Source of the DNA: CAXCDZ01 sp963981525
GTDB lineage: Bacteria > Patescibacteriota > Microgenomatia > UBA1400 > UBA12108
DNA length: 22,851 nucleotides
Direction of reading: 5' to 3'
Assembly (NCBI GenBank): GCA_963981525.1
Contig: CAXCDZ010000008.1
Coordinates: 1-22,851, forward strand
The translations under genes were made by a program, and so were the position numbers. Positions within the stretch are counted from its first letter, which is position 1. The number at the start of each line of letters is the position of its first letter. Positions 6,491 to 14,377 of this stretch are shown here, piece by piece. The notes below the pieces were generated by a model. The model made no database searches. It was not told the origin of the DNA and worked only from the letters and a program-made list of their open reading frames with translations.

Positions 6491-7924
6491 ATGACAAGTA
6501 AGTTTTACCTGACGACGACGTTGCCGTACGTGAACGCGAAGCCGCATATTGGGTTTGCCCTAGAGATTATCCAGACTGACGTGCTCGCGCGACACCACGC
6601 AAACCTTGGAGAAGAAGTTTTTTTTAATACAGGTACAGATGAGCACGGCAAAAAAATCTATGAGAAAGCTCTAGAGAGTAAGCAAGATCCGCAGGAGTAT
6701 GTGGATGAGTATGCCGAGAAGTTTGATGACCTCAAGAAAGCACTCAACCTTTCTTACAATAATTTTATTCGTACGACTGACAAGAATCACGTCCTGGCAG
6801 CACAAGAAATCTGGAAAAGATGCAACGAGAATGGATATATCGAGAAGAAAATTTATAAGACCAAGTACTGCGTGGGGTGTGAGCTTGAGAAGACTGATAG
6901 TGATTTAATTGAAGGCAAGTGTGAGTTTCACCCAACACGTGAGATAGAACTGATTGATGAGGAGAATTATTTCTTTTTGTTCTCCAAGCTAGAAAGACAA
7001 CTACTAGAGCTATATGCAGATAACCCCGAATTTGTGGTGCCTGCCAATAGGCAGAAGGAAATTGAGAATTTTGTGAAGTCAGGGCTGTCAGACTTTTCGA
7101 TCTCAAGACTTAAGGAAAAAATGCCATGGGGGATAGAGGTGCCCAATGACCCAGATCATGTGATGTATGTGTGGTTTGATGCGCTAACTAACTACATCTC
7201 TGCGTTGGGATGGCCAGACGATATGAATAAGTTTGAGAGTTATTGGGGAACAAATGAAATACCAAATGCTGTGCAGATTGCTGGCAAGGATAACCTGAGA
7301 CAGCAGAGTGCAATGTGGCAAGCAATGCTACTAGCTGCAGAACTACCAGTGAGCCGTCAGATCATGATCCATGGGTTTATCACTAGTGACGGACAGAAGA
7401 TGAGTAAGTCAATTGGGAACGTAATTGACCCGATGGAGTATGTGGAGAAATATGGCACAGATGCGCTCAGATACTATTTGCTAGCAAAAATTAATCCTTT
7501 TGATGATTCTGATTTTACGAAGGATAAGTTTGAGACTGTGTATAAGGCTGATCTCCAGAATGGACTAGGGAATCTGGTGGCAAGGGTTGCGGGGTTATCA
7601 CAGGATGGCAAATGGCAAATGGCAAATGGCAAACAGGAGATTAGTGAGGACGTAAAAGAAAAAATAGAGGAATATAGATTTGACCTGGCACTAGCAAAAA
7701 TCTGGGAGAGAGTGCGAGGTGCAGACAAGATAATCAGTGAGAACAAAATCTGGACATTGGAGAATACGGCGAAACAACCCTTTCTTGATGATCTGGTCTC
7801 AGTGATCAGGCAAATTGGAGTGGATCTAGCACCATTTATGCCGGTTACTGCAAGTAAGATCACGAAGTGTTATCAAGGAGAGAAAATCCTCAAAGAAAAT
7901 CTATTTCCCAGATTAGGGATATAG
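6491..7924 (+). CDS. metG: Methionyl-tRNA synthetase
   Basis: The 477-aa enzyme charges tRNA-Met with methionine in the cytoplasm. The class I HIGH signature appears as KPHIG (17-21) and the KMSKS loop as KMSKSIGN (303-310). The zinc knuckle has C127-x2-C130 and C144-x2-H147, so the last ligand is His rather than Cys. The anticodon-binding helical domain follows (about 340-477). The C-terminal EMAPII-like tRNA-binding domain of longer forms is absent, giving the short form typical of reduced genomes. A 28-bp ATGGCAA array is inserted in frame at about residues 372-381, between the catalytic and anticodon-binding domains. It is followed by tatD, a pairing also seen in Bacillus. Confidence 0.97.
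   Translation: MTSKFYLTTTLPYVNAKPHIGFALEIIQTDVLARHHANLGEEVFFNTGTDEHGKKIYEKALESKQDPQEYVDEYAEKFDDLKKALNLSYNNFIRTTDKNHVLAAQEIWKRCNENGYIEKKIYKTKYCVGCELEKTDSDLIEGKCEFHPTREIELIDEENYFFLFSKLERQLLELYADNPEFVVPANRQKEIENFVKSGLSDFSISRLKEKMPWGIEVPNDPDHVMYVWFDALTNYISALGWPDDMNKFESYWGTNEIPNAVQIAGKDNLRQQSAMWQAMLLAAELPVSRQIMIHGFITSDGQKMSKSIGNVIDPMEYVEKYGTDALRYYLLAKINPFDDSDFTKDKFETVYKADLQNGLGNLVARVAGLSQDGKWQMANGKQEISEDVKEKIEEYRFDLALAKIWERVRGADKIISENKIWTLENTAKQPFLDDLVSVIRQIGVDLAPFMPVTASKITKCYQGEKILKENLFPRLGI
7605..7632 (+). repeat. Four perfect ATGGCAA heptamers inside metG
   Basis: Four consecutive identical 7-bp units encode the segment GKWQMANGKQ. Because 7 is not a multiple of 3, gain or loss of one unit would shift the frame; three units (21 bp) would not. 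Confidence 0.95.
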
Positions 7925-7955
7925 GGAGATAGTACATAGGGAGATGGGAACAAGT

Positions 7956-8747
7956 ATGCTGATTGATACGCATTGCCACCTAACAGATGAGCGGTATAGT
8001 GCGGATGTTGAGCAGGTGATCAGACGAGCGAGCGTAAATGGAGTGGACAAGATGCTCTGCCCAGGAACAAGTGTGCAAGATAGTGAACAAGTAATCAAAC
8101 TTGCAAGAAAATACCCTGAAATAGTTTACGCGGCAGTTGGAATACATCCAGAGGAGATAATCGAGGATAAAAGTTCCGATCACTCGCTAAAGCAAGGATC
8201 GGAACTAAGAAAACTATTCGAGAGTAATCGAGAATACATAGTGGCAGTGGGAGAGGTAGGGACAGACAGGAATACTGAAAAACTAATTTCGCGAATGAGT
8301 GAACAGAAAGAGATGTTTCGTGTGCAGTGCGAGATCGCGCTTGAGTATGACCTGCCTGTCGTGGTGCATACCAGAGATAGTATGCAAGAAACGCTGGAAG
8401 TGCTCGACCAGTTGCCCAGTATGCCCAGAGGCCATTTTCATTGCTGGTCAGATTCTGATGAGGCATTGGACGCTGTGCTAGCGAGAGGATTCTATGTCGG
8501 GTTCTGCGGGAATGTCACTTACAAGAATAACGAAAAGTTACGAGAACAAGCTAAGCGAGTCCCGGGTGATCGACTACTCTTGGAGACTGATTCTCCCTAT
8601 TTACCGCCTATGGGCAAGCGTGGGGAGCGAAATGAGCCTGGAAATGTTAAAATAACGGCTACCGTGATTGCTGAGACTAGAGGGATAGGTGTCGAGGAGG
8701 TTGCGGAGATCACATCACACAACGCTAACAAGCTATATGGAATCTGA
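7956..8747 (+). CDS. tatD: TatD-family metal-dependent DNase
   Basis: The 263-aa protein is a TIM-barrel metallohydrolase; TatD relatives have 3'-5' exonuclease activity in DNA repair or turnover. The metal-site motifs are DTHCHL at the N-terminus, GEVGTD near residue 90, VVVHTRD, HFHCWS and the C-terminal ETDSPYLPP. I prefer ATG 7956, which gives the usual MLIDTHCHL N-terminus with GGGA about 6 nt upstream. The ATG at 7944 (4 residues longer) has AGGGAG directly abutting it, too close for a normal Shine-Dalgarno. A direct repeat of ATAGGGAGAT lies in the short gap after metG. The next gene starts 2 bp after its stop. Confidence 0.95.
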   Translation: MLIDTHCHLTDERYSADVEQVIRRASVNGVDKMLCPGTSVQDSEQVIKLARKYPEIVYAAVGIHPEEIIEDKSSDHSLKQGSELRKLFESNREYIVAVGEVGTDRNTEKLISRMSEQKEMFRVQCEIALEYDLPVVVHTRDSMQETLEVLDQLPSMPRGHFHCWSDSDEALDAVLARGFYVGFCGNVTYKNNEKLREQAKRVPGDRLLLETDSPYLPPMGKRGERNEPGNVKITATVIAETRGIGVEEVAEITSHNANKLYGI

Positions 8748-8749
8748 TT

Positions 8750-10273
8750 ATGAAAAAACTACGCAAGTGGGTGCGAAGACATCCAGTTAGAACACAGCGA
8801 TTTTTGGAGATCTTGCCGGGGAGTGTAAGCTGGTTTCTAATCCTGTTCCCTATCTGGGGATCTCTTGTAGTACCAGAGTTTGTAGCTTACTACATTATTG
8901 CTTTTTCTGTGTACTGGTTTTACCGGTCAAGCATCACGGCGATACTGGCAGCTCTAGGTTACTTTAAGCTCAAGAGCTACCAAGTTTATGACTGGATGGG
9001 AGACGTGAGGGGATTCCCTGACTGGAAACAGGTTAACCATATCATCGTGATCCCGACATATATGGAGCCAGTGACGACCCTAAGAAGAACGCTCAAGCAC
9101 CTTGCAGAACAAACATTCCCTGTTAAGAATCTTCATGTAATGCTGTCTTTTGAGGATCGTGAGGGTAAAGAAGCAAAGACAAAAGCCGCGAAGTTAGAAA
9201 AAGAGTTTGCGGGAGTTTTTGGAAACTTGTGGGCAACTCACCACCCCGACTTGCCAGGTGAGGTGAAGGGCAAGTCATCCAACACGAGCTGGGGGGCAAA
9301 AGAAGCTAAAAGAATGTTAATTGATGAGCAGGGAGTTGATATTAAGCACACCACGATTACGAGTGAAGATGCAGATGCGCTTATGCATCCATCCTACTTT
9401 GCGTGTTTGAGTTATCATTTTTTGGATGATCCAGACAGGTATCACAAGATCTGGCAAGGAATACTGCTGTTTTATAACAACATCTGGAAAGTACCGATGC
9501 CAGTGCGCGTGTTCTCGTCGCTTGCCTCTGTGATGTCTTTGTATATGGTGACGCGCAAAGATAGATTGATTAATTTTTCGACTTACTCAGTATCTCTACT
9601 TATGATTGATGAGATTGGATATTGGGATACAGATGTAATCCCGGAAGACTGGCGACTTTTCTTTAAGGCGTTTTTTGCTCGAGAAGGAAAAGTGATTGTG
9701 GAACCCATCTTTCTGCCGATTAATGCTGACGCGGCGGAGGCAGAAGGAACGATGAAAACACTGGTTAACCAATATGAGCAGGTTAAGAGGTGGGCATGGG
9801 GAGTATCTGACACTCCATATGTGATCAAGAAATGGCTGATGAGCGACGATGTTCCATTCTGGGAAAAAACGATTCGCGTGCTTAGAGTTATTGAAGATCA
9901 TTTCTTGTGGCCAGTGAATTGGTTTGCGATTACGATTGGAGCATTGATGCCACCACTGCTGAATGACAAATTCTCAAGAACGATTATTGGTAAGACCCTG
10001 CCTCAAGTAACCAGCGGAATCCTAACGCTATGCTTGATGGCAATGGGGGTAATCCTAATCATAAACTTTCGGTTGCGGCCCAAACGAGTGGGGAGAAGTA
10101 TTCCCCTACTCTCACCTCTGTGGGAGCTGGTGGAGTTTATCACGATGCCGGTAGTTGGATTCTTTTTTACCGCGCTCCCTGGCTTAGATGCGCACACAAG
10201 GTTGATGCTCGGGAAATATCTAGAATACAGAGTGACTGAGAAGGTGGCGCCAGAGGATGTTCAACAACCATGA
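8750..10273 (+). CDS. Membrane-bound family 2 glycosyltransferase (cellulose-synthase-like)
   Basis: The 507-aa protein has two N-terminal transmembrane spans (about 26-65), a cytoplasmic GT-A domain and a hydrophobic C-terminal part (about 395-475). The GT2 signatures are visible: IIVIPTYMEP near the start of the domain, SEDADALMHPSYF with the DxD metal site (about 206-208), the WDTDVIPEDW acceptor/base region and QVKRWAWG, the (Q/R)xxRW motif of processive GT2 enzymes. The sugar and product are unknown; a polysaccharide or lipid-linked sugar of the envelope is likely. It starts 2 bp after tatD, so it is probably cotranscribed, and it opens the glycan cluster that continues to 14251. Confidence 0.9.
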   Translation: MKKLRKWVRRHPVRTQRFLEILPGSVSWFLILFPIWGSLVVPEFVAYYIIAFSVYWFYRSSITAILAALGYFKLKSYQVYDWMGDVRGFPDWKQVNHIIVIPTYMEPVTTLRRTLKHLAEQTFPVKNLHVMLSFEDREGKEAKTKAAKLEKEFAGVFGNLWATHHPDLPGEVKGKSSNTSWGAKEAKRMLIDEQGVDIKHTTITSEDADALMHPSYFACLSYHFLDDPDRYHKIWQGILLFYNNIWKVPMPVRVFSSLASVMSLYMVTRKDRLINFSTYSVSLLMIDEIGYWDTDVIPEDWRLFFKAFFAREGKVIVEPIFLPINADAAEAEGTMKTLVNQYEQVKRWAWGVSDTPYVIKKWLMSDDVPFWEKTIRVLRVIEDHFLWPVNWFAITIGALMPPLLNDKFSRTIIGKTLPQVTSGILTLCLMAMGVILIINFRLRPKRVGRSIPLLSPLWELVEFITMPVVGFFFTALPGLDAHTRLMLGKYLEYRVTEKVAPEDVQQP

Positions 10274-10298
10274 TTATGAAATGCATGTTTAGGTAGTG

Positions 10299-10304
10299 TA
10301 AGAT
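10299..10304 (+). promoter_or_regulatory. -10-like hexamer of GT-C gene (predicted leaderless)
   Basis: TAAGAT is followed by AAAAGC (6 nt) and the ATG at 10311. The -35 region is weak. Confidence 0.45.
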
Positions 10305-10310
10305 AAAAGC

Positions 10311-11846
10311 ATGCGGAAATTGATTGCTAGATCTGAAAAGTGGTGTAATAAGAGAGAGTGGCTGATTTTCCTGATTTTACTTCTGATTACGCTACGACTG
10401 CCGAGCTTATTTACGCCACATTACTACGGGGATGAGGAGATCTACTTTGTGATGGGGAGAGCGTGGAGAATGGGAGTGCCGATGTATGAGATGATGTTTG
10501 ACCATAAGCCACCTCTCATTTACATCATGGCGGGTGTGTTTAACACGGTGTATTTGTTTAGGGCTGCTCTGATGGGATGGATGATCCTACACACAATCTT
10601 TTTCTGGAAATTGGCCAAGTTAATTTTTGCTAAATCTAAGAAATATCTGGTCTATATTAGTAGTCTCTTGTTTGTGATCCTGAACAGCTTGCCGGCAGTT
10701 GAGGGGAATATCGTGAACGCGGAATTAATGATGATGATGCCGATCACACTATCACTCCTACTGATCTATAAGGCCAAGCCTAATGAGTGGCAGAGATATC
10801 TAGTTGCTGGATTAGTGGCTGGGATTGGATGGCTGTTTAAGGTGCCGGTGATGTTTGATGTGGCAGCGATCACGCTGTACATGTTCGTTTTCCGTAAGAA
10901 AAACCTTAAGGAAGGAATAATTGCTTTGTTTTCGAAATCGTCAATCGCATATGTAGCGGGTTTTGCGCTCCCTCTCTTGGCAACGTTTGCGTATTACTAT
11001 CTCAAGGGTCATGGGGAGAGTTATCTAGCGACTGTGTTTTCGGTGAACCTCTCATATGTAAGCTCATGGGAGACAAGTGCATGGGCATTTAATCCGTTTA
11101 AGAGCAGTCTAGTAGTGCGAGGGATGATCCTGGGAGTGTTTACCCTTCTTTTATATATTGCCAGAAAGAAGATTGATACCAGGATAGTCTTGGTACTACT
11201 ATGGCTTGGATTCTCGTTTTTTGGTGCGCTGTTGTCATCTAGACCTTACCCACACTATTTATTACAACCGATTGTACCCCTGACTCTGATGCTGCCGATG
11301 ATCTTTACGGTAGAGTCAATCTGGGGCTGGATGATGATCGGGTATTTGTCAATCTGGGGAGTGGTAGTGAACAAACAGATTGGGTTCTGGTGGTATCCAA
11401 ATGCACCACTTTACGTGAATTTTTCTGAGTTTGTGACAGGGAAGATCACTAAACAGGAATACCTGGAGACTTTTGACGGGGCAAAGAGAAATTATAAAAT
11501 AGGCAATTATCTAAAAGAGAGAATGACCAATGACGAGAAGTTATATGTCTGGGGAAGTGACGCGGCAATCTACAATATTACGAAGAAGCTCCCTGCTGGT
11601 GGGAAGTATATTGTGAACTTCCATGTGCATGACTTGCAAAAACACGAGTATGTGATGGATAACTTGCGAGAGAACTCTCCCTCATTTATTGTGGTGCTCC
11701 CAAACACAACTGAGTTCCCGCAGCTAGATGAACTGCTTGAGAGAGAGTATCTAGAGACAATTGAGGTTGAGGGAGCGAAAGTTTACCGACGAGCCAGTGA
11801 GGTATTAGGTAGACAAGTGGATATATCCCACGTTGACTCCAGATAG
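10311..11846 (+). CDS. GT-C glycosyltransferase, ArnT/PMT (GT39-like) family
   Basis: The 511-aa polytopic membrane protein has about 10 or more hydrophobic spans followed by a soluble C-terminal region (about 385-511). The first extracytoplasmic loop carries GDEEIY with D41-E42, and DHKPPLIY at 64-71, both typical of PMT/ArnT-type GT-C enzymes that use polyprenyl-phosphate sugars as donors and act on the outer face of the membrane. The donor and acceptor are unknown. The UbiA-type phosphoribosyl-polyprenyl synthase about 1.5 kb downstream could help supply such a donor; that link is inference. Confidence 0.87.
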   Translation: MRKLIARSEKWCNKREWLIFLILLLITLRLPSLFTPHYYGDEEIYFVMGRAWRMGVPMYEMMFDHKPPLIYIMAGVFNTVYLFRAALMGWMILHTIFFWKLAKLIFAKSKKYLVYISSLLFVILNSLPAVEGNIVNAELMMMMPITLSLLLIYKAKPNEWQRYLVAGLVAGIGWLFKVPVMFDVAAITLYMFVFRKKNLKEGIIALFSKSSIAYVAGFALPLLATFAYYYLKGHGESYLATVFSVNLSYVSSWETSAWAFNPFKSSLVVRGMILGVFTLLLYIARKKIDTRIVLVLLWLGFSFFGALLSSRPYPHYLLQPIVPLTLMLPMIFTVESIWGWMMIGYLSIWGVVVNKQIGFWWYPNAPLYVNFSEFVTGKITKQEYLETFDGAKRNYKIGNYLKERMTNDEKLYVWGSDAAIYNITKKLPAGGKYIVNFHVHDLQKHEYVMDNLRENSPSFIVVLPNTTEFPQLDELLEREYLETIEVEGAKVYRRASEVLGRQVDISHVDSR

Positions 11847-11934
11847 TTCTATGTCTAGGCTTATTCAGCCATATGTCACTTCTGGTAGCAATGAGGGATT
11901 ATATGAATATTAGATAAATTAATGGAATATAAAG

Positions 11935-11940
11935 TAGAAT
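11935..11940 (+). promoter_or_regulatory. -10-like hexamer of 125-aa gene (predicted leaderless)
   Basis: TAGAAT is followed by ATTAGG (6 nt) and the ATG at 11947. The 100-bp gap before it is A/T-rich and holds no other gene that I can support. Confidence 0.5.
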
Positions 11941-11946
11941 ATTAGG

Positions 11947-12324
11947 ATGAGTAAGAGACAGTTCCGAATAAACGTAGATCCACAAAGTCTGATCCCCAAT
12001 GATTCTGTACGAAAATATTATTTTGCTAGTCTCGCACTGACTATGTTAATCGCTGGATTGATTATGATCTTTTGGAAAAGCTTACCTAGATCTGTACCGC
12101 TGTTTTTTACTGAGCCGTGGGGAGTAACTCGACTGGCTCCGAGAGTATATCTGTTTTTGCTCCCAATAATTTCACTATTAGTTATGATCACGAATATTAT
12201 AGTTGGGAAGACGATGGATATTGAGGATCAGAAAATTCTTATTTATTCTCTTGGAATAGGATCTTTAACTGTGACAGTTACACTTGCTCTTGGGCTACTG
12301 GGAATTATCCAGTCAATACTATGA
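11947..12324 (+). CDS. Small membrane protein (125 aa)
   Basis: After a charged N-terminal 25 residues, three transmembrane spans are visible (about 25-43, 68-86 and 97-122). The loop LPRSVPLFFTEPWGVTRLAP lies between spans 1 and 2; I associate this proline-rich loop with small CPR membrane proteins but cannot give a function. Its TGA overlaps the ATG of the GT4 gene (ATGA, 12321-12324), implying translational coupling and a possible partner role for the transferase. Confidence 0.75.
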   Translation: MSKRQFRINVDPQSLIPNDSVRKYYFASLALTMLIAGLIMIFWKSLPRSVPLFFTEPWGVTRLAPRVYLFLLPIISLLVMITNIIVGKTMDIEDQKILIYSLGIGSLTVTVTLALGLLGIIQSIL

Positions 12325-13370
12325 GGTCGCAGCTAGTAATCCTGCCATTTCTACTATCGATGATGATGTCGGCGGCAGTGACGTACCTGACGATCTTGGT
12401 CTACCGTGGCCTTGGGTTAGTTGATAAATCAACGAAAGAGAATCATCCCAAGCATATTCATACCAAGCCAGTTCCCAGAGGTGGAGGAATCGGAGTTTTT
12501 GTGGGAATGTTTTTTTCCGTGGCGATGTTTCTTACGCTTGATCCACACATCGCAGCAATAATGCTAGGAGGAGTGATCCTGCTAATTATGGGGATATTAG
12601 ATGATATTCTAGACCTCTCTCCTTATATCAGACTGGGGATGGGAGTGGTCGCAGCAGTAATAGTGGTAAGAAGTGGGATCGGAATCCAGTTTGTGAGTAA
12701 TCCAGCTGGAGGAGTAATCCAGTTTAGTGAGATGAAGTGGCTAGCGGATCTATTGGCAGTACTATGGATCGTATGGGCAATGAATTTTGTGAATATGGGG
12801 GCGAAAGGTCTGGATGGCCAACTACCTGGAGTGGTCGTGATTGCTGGAATCGTGATGGGGATCCTGTCATTTAGATTTAGTAATGACGTGACGGCATGGC
12901 CCTCGGCGTATCTGTCTTTTGCGCTCGCAGGAGGATATTTGGGACTATTATTTTTTAATGCTTACCCACAAAAGATTATGCCAGGATGGGGTGGTGGGGC
13001 ACTGGCGGGATATTTTCTTGCGGTCTTGGCAATATTATCCGGGGCAAAGGTGGCGACGGCACTGATTGTGTTGGGTGTGCCACTAATGGATGTTGTGTAT
13101 GCGATCGTGCGAAGAATCTGGTCAGGGAAAAACCCGGTATGGGGAGATGATCAACACCTGCATCACCGGCTCCTGAGAATTGGTTGGAGCAAACGAAAGA
13201 TTGCTGGTTTCTACTGGCTAGTAACTGCGCTACTTGGTGCGGCTGCCCTGTCCTTGAATAGCCAGATGAAGATCTATACAATCGTCTTAATAGGAGTAGT
13301 TGTGGGAGGATTTTTGATATGGGCCAGTTATGGTTTGCCTTCAAGTCTGCGCGCCCAGCGCAGTGGATAA
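12321..13370 (+). CDS. WecA/MraY-like polyprenyl-phosphate sugar-1-phosphate transferase with altered active-site motifs
   Basis: The 349-aa multispanning protein belongs to the GT4/MraY-WecA family, which moves a sugar-1-phosphate from a nucleotide sugar to undecaprenyl phosphate. Conserved parts are HTKPVPRGGG (47-56), LDDILD (93-98) and HLHHRL (279-284). Two catalytic blocks differ. The usual N-x-x-D-G-x-D-G is NMGAKGLDG (158-166), with Lys in place of the first Asp. The usual GDxGS is GWGGG (222-226), lacking the Asp. This pattern may mark a CPR subfamily, as I recall similar sequences there. Activity therefore cannot be assumed. The 3' end overlaps the UbiA gene by 52 bp. Confidence 0.85.
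   Translation: MRSQLVILPFLLSMMMSAAVTYLTILVYRGLGLVDKSTKENHPKHIHTKPVPRGGGIGVFVGMFFSVAMFLTLDPHIAAIMLGGVILLIMGILDDILDLSPYIRLGMGVVAAVIVVRSGIGIQFVSNPAGGVIQFSEMKWLADLLAVLWIVWAMNFVNMGAKGLDGQLPGVVVIAGIVMGILSFRFSNDVTAWPSAYLSFALAGGYLGLLFFNAYPQKIMPGWGGGALAGYFLAVLAILSGAKVATALIVLGVPLMDVVYAIVRRIWSGKNPVWGDDQHLHHRLLRIGWSKRKIAGFYWLVTALLGAAALSLNSQMKIYTIVLIGVVVGGFLIWASYGLPSSLRAQRSG
13304..13310 (+). promoter_or_regulatory. Shine-Dalgarno deciding the UbiA-family start
   Basis: GGGAGGA lies 8 nt before the ATG at 13319, inside the end of the GT4 gene. It is one of the few strong Shine-Dalgarno sites here, consistent with an internal operon gene that cannot be leaderless. Confidence 0.7.
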
Positions 13371-14251
13371 AAAATATTGTTGTTTTTGCGCCGATAGTCT
13401 TTTCTGGTTTTTTGTTTGTGCCGGGTTCATTGACACGGGTAATCTGGGCGTTTGGGTTGTTTTGTGCGCTAAGTAGCTCAGTTTATATCCTGAATGACTT
13501 GATTGATATTGAGAGTGATAGGGAACATCCATTTAAGAAAAAACGACCGATTGCGAGTGGAAAACTAAGTTTTGCTGGGGCGATCACGGTGTTTGTGATA
13601 CTTGGGATGGGCTCACTGACTTTGGGATATCTGACATCTAGCTTTGTGTTTTTCTCGATGCTGACCTACTTTGCCATGAATGTCTTGTATTCTCTGTGGT
13701 GGAAAAGAGTAGCAATCCTGGATGTATTTGTGATTGCGGCGGGATTTGTGATCCGCGTCTATACCGGGTCATTTGTGATTAATGTACATATGGATGTGTG
13801 GTTTCTTCTGACTGTGGTCTCGGCCTCTCTGTTTCTGGCTGTTGGAAAGAGAAGGAGTGAGATGACGCTTCTTGCAGGAACTAAAGGCGGAGCACTCAAG
13901 AAGAGGAAAAGCTTGACGCAGTATACGCCGGCTCTGTTGGACGCCTATACCTCGATGTTTGCCAATACCACATGGCTCACTTATGCACTATTCTCTTTTT
14001 TGCACCCAACTTTCCAGCCAGAGGGGAAAGTTCTAACTTTATTTGCGCTTTTGCCCAGAACTTTGATTGTGGACAAATGGCTGATGGGGACGGTCCCGCT
14101 AGTTATCTACGGAGTTATGCGATATATGCAGCTTATTTATGAGAAGAATGAGGGGGAGAGTCCACATAAGGTATTAATGTCTGACAAGACTCTATTATCT
14201 GTTGTGGGAATATGGGGTGGGCTTGTGGTGATGATTTTGTATTTTTTGTGA
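13319..14251 (+). CDS. UbiA-family decaprenyl-phosphate phosphoribosyltransferase-like protein
   Basis: The 310-aa polytopic protein fits the branch of UbiA prenyltransferases that includes mycobacterial DPPR synthase (Rv3806c), which joins phosphoribosyl pyrophosphate to polyprenyl phosphate. Supporting motifs are the N-terminal RPAQWIKN, ILNDLIDIESDREHP (57-71, with the Asp-rich NDxxDxxxD) directly followed by FKKKRPIASG, a second block near AILDVFVIAAGFVIRVYTG, and FLAVGKRRSE. In mycobacteria the product is epimerised to decaprenyl-phosphoryl arabinose for GT-C enzymes. No DprE1/E2-like gene or phosphatase is in the window. It overlaps the GT4 gene by 52 bp and ends the glycan cluster. Confidence 0.88.
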   Translation: MGQLWFAFKSARPAQWIKNIVVFAPIVFSGFLFVPGSLTRVIWAFGLFCALSSSVYILNDLIDIESDREHPFKKKRPIASGKLSFAGAITVFVILGMGSLTLGYLTSSFVFFSMLTYFAMNVLYSLWWKRVAILDVFVIAAGFVIRVYTGSFVINVHMDVWFLLTVVSASLFLAVGKRRSEMTLLAGTKGGALKKRKSLTQYTPALLDAYTSMFANTTWLTYALFSFLHPTFQPEGKVLTLFALLPRTLIVDKWLMGTVPLVIYGVMRYMQLIYEKNEGESPHKVLMSDKTLLSVVGIWGGLVVMILYFL

Positions 14252-14261
14252 ATACCCAATA

Positions 14262-14323
14262 GGGTCCTGTCCTTTTGGGCTACTTTTCGGGCTTGAAGCC
14301 TCGAATCCTGTAAGGACAGACCC
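14262..14323. repeat. 62-bp nested-hairpin repeat, copy A
   Basis: Outer arms are GGGTCCTGTCCTT and AAGGACAGACCC (one extra base on the left). The inner hairpin is TTCGGGCTT-G-AAGCCTCGAA with one bulged T. It lies between the convergent UbiA and PEGA lipoprotein genes. It aligns end to end with copy B at 18782-18843. No T-tract follows, so terminator function is uncertain here. Confidence 0.88.
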
Positions 14324-14377
14324 TCTGACAGCTATCTGTTTTCATCCATTGGGAATTGCAGTCTGAATACCACTGAA

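Noticed and set aside
7605..7632. Frameshift in metG at the heptamer array
   Set aside because: The frame stays open and the anticodon-binding domain continues normally after the array.
7944..7955. tatD start four codons earlier
   Set aside because: AGGGAG abuts the ATG with no spacing, while ATG 7956 gives the conserved MLIDTHCHL N-terminus. It cannot be fully excluded.
14262..14340. Classical rho-independent terminator at repeat copy A
   Set aside because: No T-tract follows the hairpin on either strand, unlike copy B; terminator function remains possible but unsupported.
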